Shown here: piece after piece, positions 1 to 28,525 of the stretch
Numbering within the stretch: position 1 is the stretch's first letter
Layout of the letters: each line of letters opens with the position of its first letter
Origin: Amoebidium appalachense
Lineage: Eukaryota > Ichthyosporea
DNA length: 64,000 bases
NCBI GenBank assembly: GCA_963693365.1
Contig: CAVNZM010000009.1
Coordinates: 9,052,001-9,116,000, forward strand
Direction of reading: 5' to 3'
The notes under the pieces: model-generated
The model's input: the letters and a program-made list of their open reading frames with translations, nothing else
Databases searched by the model: none
What the model was told of the DNA's origin: nothing
Made by a program: the position numbers and the translations under genes

Positions 1-32
1 TTGGTATCCAGTTTCCTCCTGTTTTCTCTTCT

Positions 33-33
<1 letters not shown>

Positions 34-75
<42 letters not shown>

Positions 76-166
76 ACGGACCTCTCTCTCTCGAGCTCCC
101 CTCACCTCCTTCCCTAAGGCCCCCGCCCTCCCTCCCCCACTCCTTCCCTCCTCCTCCTCCCCCCCT

Positions 167-256
<90 letters not shown>

Positions 257-314
257 CCCCTCTCCCCCTCTCTCCCTCTCCCTCAGTCTCTCCCTCTCAC
301 CCTCTCACCCTCTC

Positions 315-357
<43 letters not shown>

Positions 358-458
358 GCTCTCTTTCTGTCTATCATTCTCTCTCTCCCCCCTCCCCCCC
401 TCTCTCTCTCCCTCTCTCTCTCTCTCTCTGTGTGTGTTACATTATGTGTGTGTGTCTG

Positions 459-498
<40 letters not shown>

Positions 499-965
499 AC
501 TCACACTCTCTTTTTCTCTCTCTCCCCGCTCGCGCGCTTTCTCCCTCTATATATACGTTAATTTTTCTCTAGCTCTCTCTCCACTCTCTGCTTCTCACTC
601 TCTCTTCTCTGTCTCCCCCCCCCCCCCCCCCCTCTCTCACTCCCCCCTCCCCCCCCCCCTCCCTTTCTGCTCACTCTCCCTCTCTTCCCCCCTAACTCTC
701 TCTCTCCGGCCACCAACCTCCTCCTGAATTCCTCCCTCTCTCTTCCTCCCCCCCCTCTCTCTGTCTCTCTAGATCTGCTCCTCTCTCCTTCCCTTTCTCT
801 CAGATAATAGATCTTTCTCTCTCTATCTCTCTGTCTATCTCTCTGTCTAGATCTGAGGCTCTCTTTCTCTCGGTAACACACATTCTCTCTTTCTCCCCCC
901 CTCCCCCCCCCCTCGCGCACACGCGCCCGCCGGACCTCTACCCTGTCTCTCCCTCCCTATCTCTG
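34..965. repeat. Pyrimidine-rich low-complexity block
   Basis: Starts with an uninterrupted poly(C) run at 34-75, then a (CT)n run at about 168-254 and further CT, C and CCT tracts up to about 965. No open frame here has normal amino acid composition; both strands give only Ser/Leu/Pro or Arg/Glu strings. No gene is called. Confidence 0.9.
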
Positions 966-1562
966 TCTCTCTCCCTTTCTCACACACAAGGTTGAATTCG
1001 GAGGTCTCAGGCTAGAGTTTTCTTATTAGCACCAAAGTTGCTTGTAGCACGCCCGTATCTCTAAAAACTTACAGAATAGAAGCTGCATGCGCATCTCAGC
1101 AATCAAAATGAAAAAATACTTCGTATAAATCAACGATACAGATTTTCAAATGAATCAGAAGTAGCCGGTTGTAACAAAGTACTCTGGCAACACGCTGAGC
1201 CTTCAAAAGCAAAAAAGAAGTATGATTTTTACAAGGTAAGAAAAAGGCTCTAAAAATACACAAGTATTCGATTGTAGCTTCCAAAAATTGATTACACACA
1301 TTTAACCCACTTCTACAACAAGCGTGCAATCCATGTCGCCAACATGAACCACCCATCTACTTACATCACCATCACAATTTACGCTAGAACATGTACAACC
1401 AGAATTCATGTGACATAAATTTTCTGAACATATTTCTTCCATATTTGGCATGTTGGCCACTCATAATGGGCTCAATAGTGAAGGCCCAGTGTCTTGCTCG
1501 GGCAAGCCTTACGTCCCCCTTTAGAGTCTCAAAATGGTGGGCATATTGGTGCGTGAGGGTTC
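966..1562. other. 3' flank of the AP2-like gene
   Basis: Ordinary-complexity DNA of moderate AT content between the CT block and the stop codon of the minus-strand AP2-like gene. I see no convincing exon in it. Part of it is probably the 3' untranslated region of that gene. Confidence 0.5.
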
Positions 1563-2513
1563 TTAGGAAGACGACGGCATTGTTTCTTCATTTAGGGGTG
1601 GTATGACGGGGGAGCTTATAAGGTCATAGCCATAATTGGTTGGGTTAAAGTAGGTGGGTGGCAGAGGCCCCCGTGGTTCGTCCTGCTGTGCCCATTGGTC
1701 CAGCACAAACCGGTCATGTGCGTCTATGCCCTCCAGATGTGTTGCATAGCAACCAACATACCGCACGTGCGTCCGAAACCGACGCTCTGAATTACATAAC
1801 CTAGTGTTGGCATAAACATGGAATGGGTGTGTTGTAGTCTTTTTAGGCCGGGCCAGAAACACACCAATGCACGTGATTTTGCGCGCCTTGTACTCCGTCA
1901 GGTAATCCTTTTCCCTGTAGAAATTAATCATTCTAAGCTTCTTTGACAGTGGCAATTTGGCGGCTCTCACAGCTTCATCCACCGCACATGCCGCCTCCAC
2001 TTCAGTCAAAAAGAGACCTATGTGGTGTGATTTTCCGATTTCATCCGTAAACTCTGCTAACCACTCCCTTCCGGATTCACCAGCGCTGTTAACGTTGTTC
2101 CTATAAACACCCCGAAACACGGATGCCTGTTCTTCTCTTTCCACCCTTTCTCTCCACCACTTCACCACTCTCTCCGTCTCCTCCGCCGTGGGCTCAAACG
2201 GCTCCAACACGCCCCTGTCGACGTTGGTTCTTTCCAGGTATTTCTCATCCAGCACTTTGCATTGCACGAGGTAGCGAATTGCAACATCACTGTGTCGTGC
2301 AGCAGAAACCTCGCTGTCAAAACAGCCAACTGTAAAATCAATGACTCCAATATTAGCCGTCCATTGCCGTAAATGGTTGTGCCATCTCACGCACGAATAT
2401 ATGGGCCGGTGGCCTGGGGTTTGACTGGCCAGGTACCTGATGGGCTGCAGCTGCCGTGTGGCCAGTGGACTTGCGGCAGCCACAGTGTTGGCCTGCAGGC
2501 AGACAGTCAGCAT
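1563..2513 (-). CDS. AP2/ERF-like protein with three AP2-like modules (5' end uncertain)
   Basis: Putative DNA-binding transcription factor, expected in the nucleus. The reading frame ends at a TAA at 1563-1565. Numbering from the ATG at 2513, three AP2-like modules are visible. Module 2, about residues 132-186, is clearest: FRGVYRN, then WLAEF, then HIGLF and [16 protein letters not shown], the usual GVY / W.AEI / LG.F / EEAA.AYD order. Module 1 (about 38-83) has WTANIGV and [15 protein letters not shown]. Module 3 (about 215-274) is degenerate, with [18 protein letters not shown]. The ATG lies beside a (TG)n tract and may not be the start. An acceptor CTGCAG just upstream of 2492 suggests an internal exon. 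A possible first exon at 2848-2795 (18 codons, starting MKKDGEAAAI) keeps phase, but its donor gttggc is poor. The family assignment is inferred from motif order only. A different AP2-containing protein, such as an HNH nuclease with AP2 repeats, cannot be excluded, though no HNH motif is seen. Confidence 0.6.
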   Translation of the reverse strand: MLTVCLQANTVAAASPLATRQLQPIRYLASQTPGHRPIYSCVRWHNHLRQWTANIGVIDFTVGCFDSEVSAARHSDVAIRYLVQCKVLDEKYLERTNVDRGVLEPFEPTAEETERVVKWWRERVEREEQASVFRGVYRNNVNSAGESGREWLAEFTDEIGKSHHIGLFLTEVEAACAVDEAVRAAKLPLSKKLRMINFYREKDYLTEYKARKITCIGVFLARPKKTTTHPFHVYANTRLCNSERRFRTHVRYVGCYATHLEGIDAHDRFVLDQWAQQDEPRGPLPPTYFNPTNYGYDLISSPVIPPLNEETMPSSS

Positions 2514-2525
2514 CCCATGCAGGGT

Positions 2526-2544
2526 GTGTGTCTGTGTGTGTGCA

Positions 2545-2598
<54 letters not shown>

Positions 2599-2603
2599 CG
2601 TGC

Positions 2604-2660
<57 letters not shown>
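2526..2660. repeat. (TG)n microsatellite with GC-alternating segment
   Basis: Long TG dinucleotide tract interrupted by a CG-alternating stretch near 2547-2560 and by GTGC units. It directly abuts the 5' part of the AP2-like frame, so on the coding strand it reads as (CA)n just before the likely splice acceptor. Confidence 0.9.
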
Positions 2661-2661
<1 letters not shown>

Positions 2662-3099
2662 AGGGGCCCCGGCGGCGGCGGCGGGGGGACGGAGGGGGGG
2701 GGGGGGGGGGGCTGCTTTCAAAAACCTCTGAGGTGAGTACACTTGGAATGGTACATGTGATGTTGGTGGTATGTGTGAGCTGAGACTGGCCAACCTTCCT
2801 CGTGCTCCTATTCCGCCAGATTGCAGCTGCCTCTCCGTCCTTTTTCATTTACCCCCCCCCCCCTCCCCCCCCCCCCCCCCCCCCCCAAAATTCCTCTTTC
2901 TTCACTGCTTGTTCATGGCAAGGCACAGATGTCTGCACATGTATGGGGACTTCAAAAGAGTGCAACCATGCTGCATGCATATCTACCTCAATAAGGCCTA
3001 AATGATGGAACTAGTTTCGACTCGCCAGCATCAGCCAAGCTGAACACTAAAGCAAGCAAGGTGTGCATGGTACAGGTTGGGTTGGTACCGGTGGTGGGA

Positions 3100-3203
3100 T
3101 TTTTTTTTTTTTTTTTTTTTTGGGGGGGGGGGGGGAAGGGGGGGGGGGGGGGGGGAGGGGGGCGAAGAGGAGGGGGGGGAAGGGGGGGGGGGGGGGGGGG
3201 GGG
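3100..3203. repeat. Poly(T)-poly(G) composite tract
   Basis: About 20 T residues followed by roughly 80 bases of G with a few A interruptions. It is the reverse orientation of the C-then-A composite tracts found elsewhere in the window, and it lies directly before an R2 repeat copy. Confidence 0.85.
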
Positions 3204-3368
3204 GATGGGATGAATGCAGTACAAGGTTGAGAGTACGGTGGAGGAGACACCAACCGACAAGATACAAAACGTCACGCAAATACAAAACCCCGAAATGGAA
3301 AAAAAAAAAAAAAAAAAAAAACGTGAAGGCAGAAGACACATGAACAGAGCCCATCATCAGGGGGGTTC
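3204..3368 (+). repeat. Dispersed repeat R2, diverged copy
   Basis: Shares with the R2 copy at 50417-50609 the order: gagacac/gagacaac, an acgtcac-like block, an A-rich stretch, then GCAGAAGACAC, a TGAACA block and CCCATCATCAGGGGGGTTC. Like other copies it is preceded by poly(G). No coding capacity is seen. Confidence 0.6.
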
Positions 3369-4659
3369 GTGATGATGGTGGTGATAGTGGTGTTAGTGGT
3401 GTGTTTGGAGGCCGGGGGGGGGGGGGGGGGGGGGGGGCATTTGCCAGCCCTACCTTGACCAGGGGGCTGGAGCTTCGGTCGACACAAGTAGAGACGGATA
3501 ATGATTGGATAATAGGGGCAGATGCTCGCAAACAATTGGCCAGGCGATCTGGATGAAAGATTGTGAGGGAGCATAGCCGAGGCAGAACCAACGTGTGAAC
3601 GATTTTATTTCCCTTTTTCTTTTCCTATTTCCCTCCAAAGCTTGTTGTTTTTTTTTTTTCTTTTTCATTCTTTTCTTTTGATATATATTTTTTTTCTGGC
3701 GGGAGGTGGGGGAAGGGTGGGAGGAGGGGGGGGGGGGGGGGGGGGGGGGGACGGGGTGTAACTGTGTAAAGCGTGCCTGTTTGTGGTCTTTTCTGCCTAC
3801 AGGCTAACCTCTACTGTGGATCTGGATGTTCGTGCATAAACCGTAACGGTTATGTATCAGTCTGAAATCTCTTTTTGTAGGTGCCGCAAAAAGAAGCTGA
3901 CTCTTCTGGGTGTGTAGAAGTTGATGTGTGCGAGTCCGCGAGTGTGCAAGTACGTGCGTGAATGCATCAGTGCATACCTATCCACACACGTTTTTGTGTA
4001 TGTGTGAGTTCATCAGTGAGTGTGGAGCATTAGTGTACATGCTGGGAAAGCACACCTGGTTGTGTGCTCAAGGAGTGCATGTGGCGCTGTGTGGGTGTGG
4101 CCACGGCAGCACGGTCCACTGGGCGCCTAAAAATAGCTCCAACAGCCACACGGGTGTGTGCATGGGTGAAAGACCCACCGAAGAAACAGGCCTGCAACAG
4201 AGAGACGTGAAACAGAGTTGCTTACAAGTTTAATGTGGTCGACATGTTATCATGTATCTGTGTGTGAGCGTGTGTGGAACGGCGAGTGGTTCCCGGGTGG
4301 GGGGGAGAGGGGGGGGGAGGGGGGGGGGGAGGTGTGTGTTTGGGGGGGGGGGGGGGAGGGGGGGGAGGACACCGCTTGAGAGCGAGAAAAAGGATGGGGA
4401 AGGTGAGGGGAGGGGGGGGGGGGGAGGGGGGGGGGGGGGGGGAGGGGCAGGCGAAAAGAACAAGGAAACCGTCAGCAATAGCAGAGTGCCAAGACATAGC
4501 CCAAAAAATGTGTTAAAACATGGGGTCGCGTGTGCGCATGTGTGTGTACGTGTTTGCGACAAAACACACCATTCAATGTGTATAGTGAGAGTTTTTCTCC
4601 AGTTCCCGTTATTCTCTTAACCTGACGAGTTGTGGGATGCAAGAATGTAAGTAAGATAT

Positions 4660-4690
<31 letters not shown>

Positions 4691-4797
4691 GGGTCGGTAT
4701 TCACTTACCGTTGCTGCCGGGGGCATTGTCTTGTTCAGACGGGAAGGCAGCCCTCGGCGGAGCCACATACCAGCTTGTGCCCACCATCCAACCATGG

Positions 4798-4820
4798 TGC
4801 CTGTGTGTGTGTGTGTGTGT

Positions 4821-4881
<61 letters not shown>

Positions 4882-4999
4882 CGCGCGTGTGCGTGTGCGT
4901 GTGTTTGTGTGCGTGTGTGTGTGCGTGTGTGTGAGGGCGCGCGCGAGAGTGCGTGGGGTATGCGTGTGTGCACGTGTGCATGTGCGCGCATTCGGGTGT

Positions 5000-5063
<64 letters not shown>

Positions 5064-5070
5064 ACGTGGT
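4798..5070. repeat. Compound (TG)n / (CG) microsatellite
   Basis: Two long TG tracts (about 4801-4872 and 5000-5061) separated by GTGCGC and CGCGAGAG segments. Pure simple-sequence DNA. Confidence 0.9.
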
Positions 5071-5230
5071 CACGTGTCATGAGCTTGCGTCCTTGAGTGT
5101 GTGTGTGGGTTGGTGGGTCGGTGGTAGGGAGGAGGGATGGTGTGTCACGATGGTTAGGAACTTATGGGTGGGGAAAGGTCTCATGAGCCTTGGGCTATGG
5201 TGAGGGATATCGAGGTGGTGAAGGTTCAAA

Positions 5231-5441
<211 letters not shown>

Positions 5442-5594
5442 CATATATCATATATAAGAGAAATTTCAAGAGTAAACAGATATGAAGTAATTAAAACACA
5501 ATAAAAAATATTGTGCACAAAACCTTTTTTCTTAGTTTGTTTAGAGTTCAAACAGAAGGTGGTATACATTTGGATTGAACTGAACCGGGCCCTG

Positions 5595-5674
5595 CGTGTG
5601 CGTGTGCGTGTGCGTGTGCGTGTGCGTGTGCGTGTGCGTGCATGCGTGTGCGTGCGTGCGTGTGCGTGTGCGTT

Positions 5675-5708
<34 letters not shown>

Positions 5709-5763
5709 GGGGGGGGGGGTGCCGGGGGCCGGGGGAGGGGGGGGAGGGGGGGGGGGGGGGGGG
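5595..5763. repeat. (GTGCGT)n then (TG)n then poly(G)
   Basis: A hexanucleotide GTGCGT array at about 5596-5690 grades into (TG)n and then an interrupted poly(G) tract ending near 5763. Confidence 0.85.
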
Positions 5764-6019
5764 TTATACATGATCTTGAAGGGGTGCTCACCTTTTTTAG
5801 ACTACGTGTGTGCTAATTAGTGTGTGCTTAGATTCTCGAAACAATGGGCATACATGTCACATGCCTCTCCAAACAACTTGGGCCAGCAGCTTACGAATAA
5901 AAAAAATGTCGTGAAAGGGCACTTTCATTTGGGTTTATGTACACACTTTTTTTTGCGTGGACACTGCCGAGGGCCCAGCCACATGTGCACTCGACGGCCT
6001 ACTGCGTTTTCCAGCGCAG

Positions 6020-6120
6020 CCAATCAAATGCAGCTAGTCACTTTGATTCTCGGCCGTGCGCGTAAATGATGGCTCACCAATCGGAATCGAATGATTACGT
6101 CATGACTGCTTTCTGATTGG
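6020..6120 (+). promoter_or_regulatory. Putative CLPX promoter with CCAAT and CRE-like sites
   Basis: Within 230 bp of the CLPX start there are CCAAT boxes on the plus strand at 6020-6024 and 6077-6081, and an inverted one (ATTGG) at 6116-6120. A TTACGTCA bZIP-type site lies near 6095-6102. This local stretch is free of simple repeats, unlike its surroundings. The motif matches are direct; the promoter role is inferred from position. Confidence 0.4.
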
Positions 6121-6249
6121 CTTACTCAAAACTACTAATTCGGCAGCCGCGAAAAACAGAACGCACAGAATTGTCTACGTTTGTTTGGAGTAAAGGCTTG
6201 TTTTTCGTTTTTGCTTTTTCTCCCTGAAAGGGGCCTATCATAGTTTACC

Positions 6250-21891
<15,642 letters not shown>

Positions 21892-22411
21892 TATTATTTT
21901 TATTTTTCTGATTTTTTATTTATTTCTCGGGGGGGGGGTCGGGGGGGGGGGTCCTTGCTGATTTTGATTAATGCTATTGCTCTTCTATTGGTCAGTGTTT
22001 GCAGTTTTGAAAGATGATTGGCTGAAAGACCGTAGGTGGCGGAATCGGTATGTGTTTGACATATAGCACGTTTATGGACGTGTACTGTGGGCATGTATGA
22101 TTGTTGTATGTGGTGTATCTCTGGTTCAGTTGGGATTTACGATCAGGACTAATGATGTACCTGATATATCATGCTGAAGGGCTAGCTGTACACCCCAAGA
22201 GAAAGGCATGCACACGGACACACAAAGAGAAGAAGACACACACATGCACCACACACACACACACATACACATAAAATAAAATAAAAAGCGCACGTGTGCA
22301 CCCGCACGGAGATACACATGCACGCACATGCTGGCCTTTATTGTAAGTTTTCATTACCATACCCGCGCGCACTCCTTATCAGCCAAGGATATGCACTCCA
22401 CTGTGAAAAGT

Positions 22412-22417
22412 AATAAA
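22412..22417 (+). terminator. Candidate CLPX polyadenylation signal
   Basis: AATAAA hexamer about 520 bases after the CLPX stop codon, in non-repetitive sequence. Only the hexamer is seen; the cleavage site is unknown. Confidence 0.25.
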
Positions 22418-22629
22418 TGTTTTCAATACATACACAAGGTTTATCATAAGCCTACGACACGACGTACGGCTATCCTGGAGCAGCTCTTCATGCATGTGTA
22501 GTATTCTCCCTCTGTGTGAGACTTTCTGTAGTCTCGTTCGTTGTAAGCACTTCTCCACATGGCTTGGTGTCCCCCCTCCCCTCCGCCCCCCCTCCCCCCC
22601 CCCCCCACCCTCCCCATGGCGCACGCGCA

Positions 22630-22742
<113 letters not shown>

Positions 22743-23709
22743 CGCCCCTGCAAACCTCAGCCCTTCCGGATCCACATGCCCACCTCCACCACGACACACA
22801 CACACTGCGCACAAACCCACAGACGTTCATACCCCCCCGTTGGAGACGCGCGCACTTTCTGTGCCCCGCCGAGTCGGAGACGGCACTACTTGTTACTAGT
22901 AAACATTACGCTACCAGCATCCCATGGCCCTGTTCCCAATGACACCCAGACCTATTCATGCCTGATACTGTTGTCCTATTCAGGGTTAAACGAGCCATAC
23001 ACGTGCACACTTACACGTGTGTGTGAATCAATTGCAACGTGGGCGAAACACAGCTTGTGGTTGGCAGACTACGAAAAGTGCGCGCAAACACATGATTGGC
23101 TCCTGGACCTTGATTATGTCATTGCGAGATCTATGTGCAACAGCTACAATTTTACTTGAAGTAGAACACAGATAACTATTTTGCATTGCTATGTGTTTGT
23201 TTATGCATCCATACATGTACTACAGAAAAAAGAAAATCAAGTATGCGGTTTTACCATTTTTCCACCTTCGCATGGCGTGTTTGTGCACAGTTCAGTGATC
23301 ACCGAATAAGATTATGTGCATGTGCAGCCAATCGTATCAAGGGAGGCGGCAGACACCAATCACAATTGTGATTTTGGGACAAATAACTTGTGATTCCATA
23401 ACAAAATGATATTCCTGTTAAAACAATGTTTAAAACACATTAATTAATGCTTCTACATACGCCAAGTAAATAGCACACCTGTAGAAGGCCTTGTTCTACG
23501 CACATCACAACTGTTTTTATAATTTTTTTTAACATTTTAAATCATAACATATTTTTGATTTCGCCGCCCTGGCTAGATATCCTCACACAGTCATGTTTAC
23601 GCTCAAGTCTTTCCCACTTTCTTCTATGAAGCCAAATCACTCCTGCTCTTGAAGTTCACTCACCCCTACTCATAAGGCAGTAGCATTAGTAGGCTTCAAG
23701 AAAGCAAGA

Positions 23710-25661
23710 ATGAAGCTCACAAGTGCCCTTATTCTTCTCTGTGCTTCCTTTTCTGTCGCCGCTAACCCTTTGCTCCCGGCAAAGGAGTCAACGGAGAATC
23801 TTCCAGCCACCCATCTGACTGCAGGTGTGTCCATCTGCCTCTGAACCCCCCCCCCCCCCCCCCCCCCCCGCCCCCCACCACCACCACCACCACCACCACA
23901 ATCACCACCACCACCACCACCACCACCACCCCCTCCTCCTCCTCCTCCTCCTCCTTTCCCCCCCACTCCCCCCCTTCCGATTCTCCCTCTCTCCTTTGTG
24001 TTCTTCCTTGCGCGCTACCCTTTCCCACCGCACGTCTTCCCCTTTACTCACCACACGTCTGCCCCTTTACTGCCCGTTCCTCTCTCCACTTATCCTTATT
24101 GCAAACCAGATGAAAGTATTCACTCTTTTGAAGACACCTGTTTTCTACCTAACGCCATAATTCGATGTGTTTTCAGGCACAGCTTTCCTTAACCTCGCCC
24201 ATTCAGTAAGATATTTCTGTCCGAGCAAGACAAATTGTTCGTTTCCGCACACTTGCGTGTACCCATTCACCCTTCCCCTTGCTGCTAAGTGTTTTCCTTT
24301 ATGAAGTTATGAAGTACCACGTGGATTCTTGGAGCCTTTTGGTGCTGTGTTCGGTGTGTATTTGTCATATACATTTACATTGCCCTTGCAAGTTGTTTGC
24401 ACAGGGTTCAAAGGAGGCACACATTGTGCACCCGGCTAAATTATGAGCTTTGGTAAGAAAACGTATGTAAGAAGGCAAACTATCTCCCCGCTTGGAATGC
24501 TAACTTAAAATGTCCCAACAGCCAACGATGACTTTGAATCAGACATCCGGGCTTTTACAAGCATCGAGGAAAACCCCTCCTCTATTACTGTTAGCCACAT
24601 CAAGAAAGCCAGGAAGTCTGTTTACGCCTGCCTGTACAAACTGACAGACCCGGATATCTTTGATGCTCTTATGCAGGTAAACATACATCCTTCTTATACA
24701 CACGGGTTCAGACGTGATCACACACGCGCTCGCAACACAAAGTTGCACATGCACACGGGGCCCACAAGTTGCACATTGCTACCCACACACATCAATGAGA
24801 AACGCGCACGAATACATGCAAAAATGGACTCCGAAGCGATCTGTAATGGATGGTTGGCAATGTGCACACGTAAGAGAAGTCGTTTATGGATACATCACTC
24901 CTATAAGAACTGCACTTCCTCATGAATTAATCAACGTAGTCCGCACTGCACCTATGCTCCTGTTGAGTAATACCCATATGAGCAGACAGAGAGTGTGGGC
25001 AAAGGGAAGGTGACTGGGAGGGAAGAAAGAGAGAGACAGAGGAAGTACGGCGTAGGGATCGCAATCATGTTTTTGTTTTGTACTTTCTTGAATAACCAGG
25101 CTTTTGACCACACGCACAGGCGCTGAGCGAAGGTGTGGAGGTGAAGATTGTTGCCGACTTCCACAAGAACCACAAGAAGTCGGGCATGGTTGCCCGTCTG
25201 GCTGACAAGGGTGCGTACACACACATGCACACGTACACACACAAACACACTCAACACACATGTACACCTGCACATGCATACACACGCGCGCACACACACA
25301 CACACACGTGTATCAAGTGCTCCCGCACTCGCATTCCACACAGCAGACTGCACACATCGGCATTCACCACACTGGACGACCCTCAGCTATACCGTACCCA
25401 TCTCAACCCCTCCCTCCCTCTCTTGACCCCCCTCCCGTACCCTCTTAATTAAAAATGAGCGTGTGCATCATGAGCTCCGACGCGGGAAACACAAAAGCAC
25501 ATGGACACACACACTAACACACGTTGGTGACCCTAACAACAGTTACCGCCTTCCCTCACCTCCCCCCCCCCCTCCCCCCCCCCTCCCCACCACCACCACC
25601 ACCACCACCACCCCCACCCCTACCCTCCCCCTCCCCCTTCCCCTTCCCCTCCCCCCCTCCC

Positions 25662-25692
<31 letters not shown>

Positions 25693-25816
25693 AAAAAGAA
25701 AGAAACCAACCATCACCACCAACCAGCCAGCAGGCACAAGCAACCTCTCGTTCTTTTGGAATATTGGATTCTTTACAATAGATTGCGCTGGTGCATGCTA
25801 GAGCCATTTTTGAGCC

Positions 25817-25852
<36 letters not shown>

Positions 25853-26037
25853 TGTATGCTGAGTACACAAGGTTTTTTTAGGTGCGGATGTGCGCCTGTA
25901 CGGCACAGCCAACAGCAAAGACAAGCTGCATGCTAAATTTAGCATCTATGACGGCACGATGGCTACCGCCGGCTCAAACAACTGGACAAAATCCTCAAGG
26001 TGTGTCTATAATGCTAACAACTCCCTCACTCCCCCAA

Positions 26038-26092
<55 letters not shown>

Positions 26093-26230
26093 TTCTCTCT
26101 CTGTCTTTCCCCCCACTCCCCCCCCGATATCGTAAGTTTGCATGTTCAGATTATTTTGGGGCACTTTTCTTTGTGGTTTTTCGGTGGTTTTTGCTTCTAT
26201 AGTTTCCCTCCCCCTAATGGAAATGCGAAC

Positions 26231-26265
<35 letters not shown>

Positions 26266-26453
26266 CCGCCGCCGCCGCCGCCGCGCGAGGAGCCCTTTTT
26301 TTTTTTTTTTTTTTTTTTCCCATCCCGTCTAGGCATGGGAGCCTTGCTGATCATCGGCTTATGTCCCAAGTGTCTCCTGCCTGTACATGCTTTGTTTGTG
26401 TACCGTGTTCTGGAACCTTCCTCTTTATTTTCGTCTCACACGCCACTCCCCAG

Positions 26454-26507
<54 letters not shown>

Positions 26508-26694
26508 ACCTGTTCGCATGTCTATGGTGCGAGCTACTACTACACACACACAAAAAAAAATGTGTGTTTGAAGGGCTTCGAAGGGGGGGGGGGGGGGGGG
26601 GGGGGGAGGGGGGAGGTTCACACCATCCCAAAAAAAAAACGATACATGCGCACCACACACACACAAGATACGCACACACACACGAACGCGGTGT

Positions 26695-26737
<43 letters not shown>

Positions 26738-26933
26738 TACACAAACACAATATGTGCGCGCACACACACATCACACACACACGATACGCCCCTACCATGC
26801 ACTAACTCTTTTATCTTGCACCCCCAGGGGCAAGAATGTCGAGCTCATCATTGAGCTTTATGGCCAGTCCACAGTCGACCGATTCCAGACGGAGTTTGGA
26901 AAGATCTGGGCCAGGTCAAAGCCCCTGCACTAG
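23710..26933 (+). CDS. Secreted single-HKD phospholipase D-like protein (5 exons)
   Basis: Probable phosphodiesterase of the phospholipase D superfamily with one HKD motif, like bacterial Nuc and mitochondrial PLD6, which work as homodimers. Exons: 23710-23824, 24522-24676, 25120-25210, 25882-25999, 26828-26933. They total 585 nt, 194 codons plus TAG, with phase kept throughout. The N terminus is a classical signal peptide (MKLTSALILLCASFSVAANP, cleavage likely after SVAA). The HKD motif is HAKFSIYD (H137, K139, D144), followed by AGSNNWT (residues 150-156), the usual GS.NWT element. The stretch before it (VEVKIVADF, then KGADVRLYG) also fits the family. A secretory peptide contrasts with PLD6, which is anchored in the mitochondrial outer membrane. 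The substrate (nucleic acid or phospholipid) cannot be told from sequence. It lies about 1.8 kb downstream of CLPX on the same strand, probably with its own promoter. Confidence 0.85.
23847..23955. repeat. Poly(C), (CCA)n and (CCT)n tract, HKD gene intron 1
   Basis: Homopolymer C followed by CCA and CCT trinucleotide arrays just after the exon 1 donor. Confidence 0.88.
25555..25697. repeat. C-rich, (CCA)n and poly(C)-poly(A) composite, HKD gene intron 3
   Basis: Interrupted poly(C) with a CCA array, ending in about 30 C followed by about 15 A. Confidence 0.88.
26040..26312. repeat. (CT)n, poly(C), (CCG)n and poly(T), HKD gene intron 4
   Basis: (CT)n at about 26041-26104, poly(C) at 26234-26264, a short CCG array and about 20 T. 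More CA arrays follow at 26455-26505 and 26697-26735 before the last exon. Confidence 0.85.
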
Positions 26934-28097
26934 AAACCCTACCCAACACACACGTGCGCGCGCGCGACATCACACCGACAAAACCCCTACTTCTTCTCCC
27001 TTGCATGTGAGCACGCACGCGTGCGCGCGCACACACACACACCACCCGTAGGCATGCTCTACACATAGAAGAAGACCATGTGCATGTGTTTCTCTATATA
27101 GGCGGATTTGAACGAGAAAGCAGTGTGATTGTAGTAAGTAGTGGGCTTGCGAGCGTGTTTTTATGAATGGATTCTGATATGCAGAGTGTGATATTAGATG
27201 CTAGTAGGCGAGGTTGGTTAATCGCTGTTTGATTGGTAGACGTCTTTTTAACGTGACCGCTAATGTGGGATCGAGTAGTGGATTTTTCCGGTTGGGGGTA
27301 ACATAATGTCCTAACGAACTTCACGGAAATCTGGGGCTTTTACCCTAAATAGCGTAATTCATGGTAACCCGTACAAGGCACACGTGCGATCGAATCGCTT
27401 TCCTGTGTTCCCTCTATTTGGTTGGTTTTTGGAATGTATGCCAGTTTAGAACATAATCCTAGAAGGCAATAAAATGACGCTGGACTGAAAGTCTAGAACA
27501 ACCCCCCCCCCCTCCCCCTCCAACACACACACACACACTCGTGCGCAGATGATGGACACTATGTGTGTCGTGCGGCCATCTTCAAGGCTTTCTGCCGCTA
27601 TGCCAATACATATGTATATATATACGTTGGTGTTTTTGGGATCATTGCACTTTATTGGCCGCTCCCTCCGGCCAATCCGGAAACACAACATGTGCCCAAA
27701 TGCATGATATGTACATCATAATACAGACGAGAGCCACCCTTTGTTAATGGTATACCTACTACAAGGCCACGGCCACTAAAGTCACACTGTCGGACCTTAT
27801 AGACACTATATTAAGACAACTAAAAAAAAAAAAGAAAGAAAGAAAGAGAAAAAGAGAAAAAGAGAAAGAAAAAAAGAAAGAAAAGGACCTAATCAACCAG
27901 GTTAGGGAAGGTGGTTGCCAGTATTACGTGTGTGACGTGAGCGCGCAGGTATTGGAAACAAAGTTGGGCAGTGAGAAAATCACTAGTGTTAAGAAGGAAG
28001 TCAATGATGGTAAAGTGTTGTGCAGGATGACGAGAAGTGGATATCTGGGTGAGGAGTGTGGAAGAAAAGGAGGCTAGCGTGGTCAGCGGGTAGCCGT

Positions 28098-28098
28098 T

Positions 28099-28137
<39 letters not shown>

Positions 28138-28173
28138 GTGACACACACACACACACACGCACACACACACCGT

Positions 28174-28219
<46 letters not shown>

Positions 28220-28221
28220 GT

Positions 28222-28282
<61 letters not shown>
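28098..28282. repeat. (CA)n array with regular CACCGTGACAC interruptions
   Basis: CA dinucleotides interrupted three times (near 28135, 28170 and 28218) by the same non-repeat word CACCGTGACAC. Confidence 0.9.
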
Positions 28283-28283
<1 letters not shown>

Positions 28284-28337
28284 ACCACGACCACCACCAC
28301 CTATACCATCACCGCCACCACCCGTGGCCATCCCCCC

Positions 28338-28368
<31 letters not shown>

Positions 28369-28525
28369 AAAAAAAAAAAAAAAAGGAAATAAAATAAAAT
28401 GAAATAAAATGAAATAAACATAACTTGAAAAAATCATGAAAAATAAGAAAGAAAGACTATTTAAACCAACTTACAACTGAGGGTTTGCAATTAATTGTCC
28501 TCAAGTCTTAGTGACTGTGTGCTGC
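28282..28525 (+). repeat. Duplicated block, copy A
   Basis: Contains in order: (CCA)n with CTATACCATCACCGCCACC, a poly(C)-poly(A) tract, AAATAAAATGAAATAAA-type units, and TTGCAATTAATTGTCCTCAAG through GTGTGCTGCA. The same order recurs at 29064-29325. Confidence 0.85.

Noticed and set aside
434-727. Open frame rich in Ser/Leu
   Set aside because: It is a translation of the CT repeat block; both strands are open only because of dinucleotide periodicity.
4472-5080. Long His/Thr-rich and Cys/Val-rich frames
   Set aside because: Both are readings of (CA)n/(TG)n in opposite strands. Many similar frames across the window were dismissed for the same reason.
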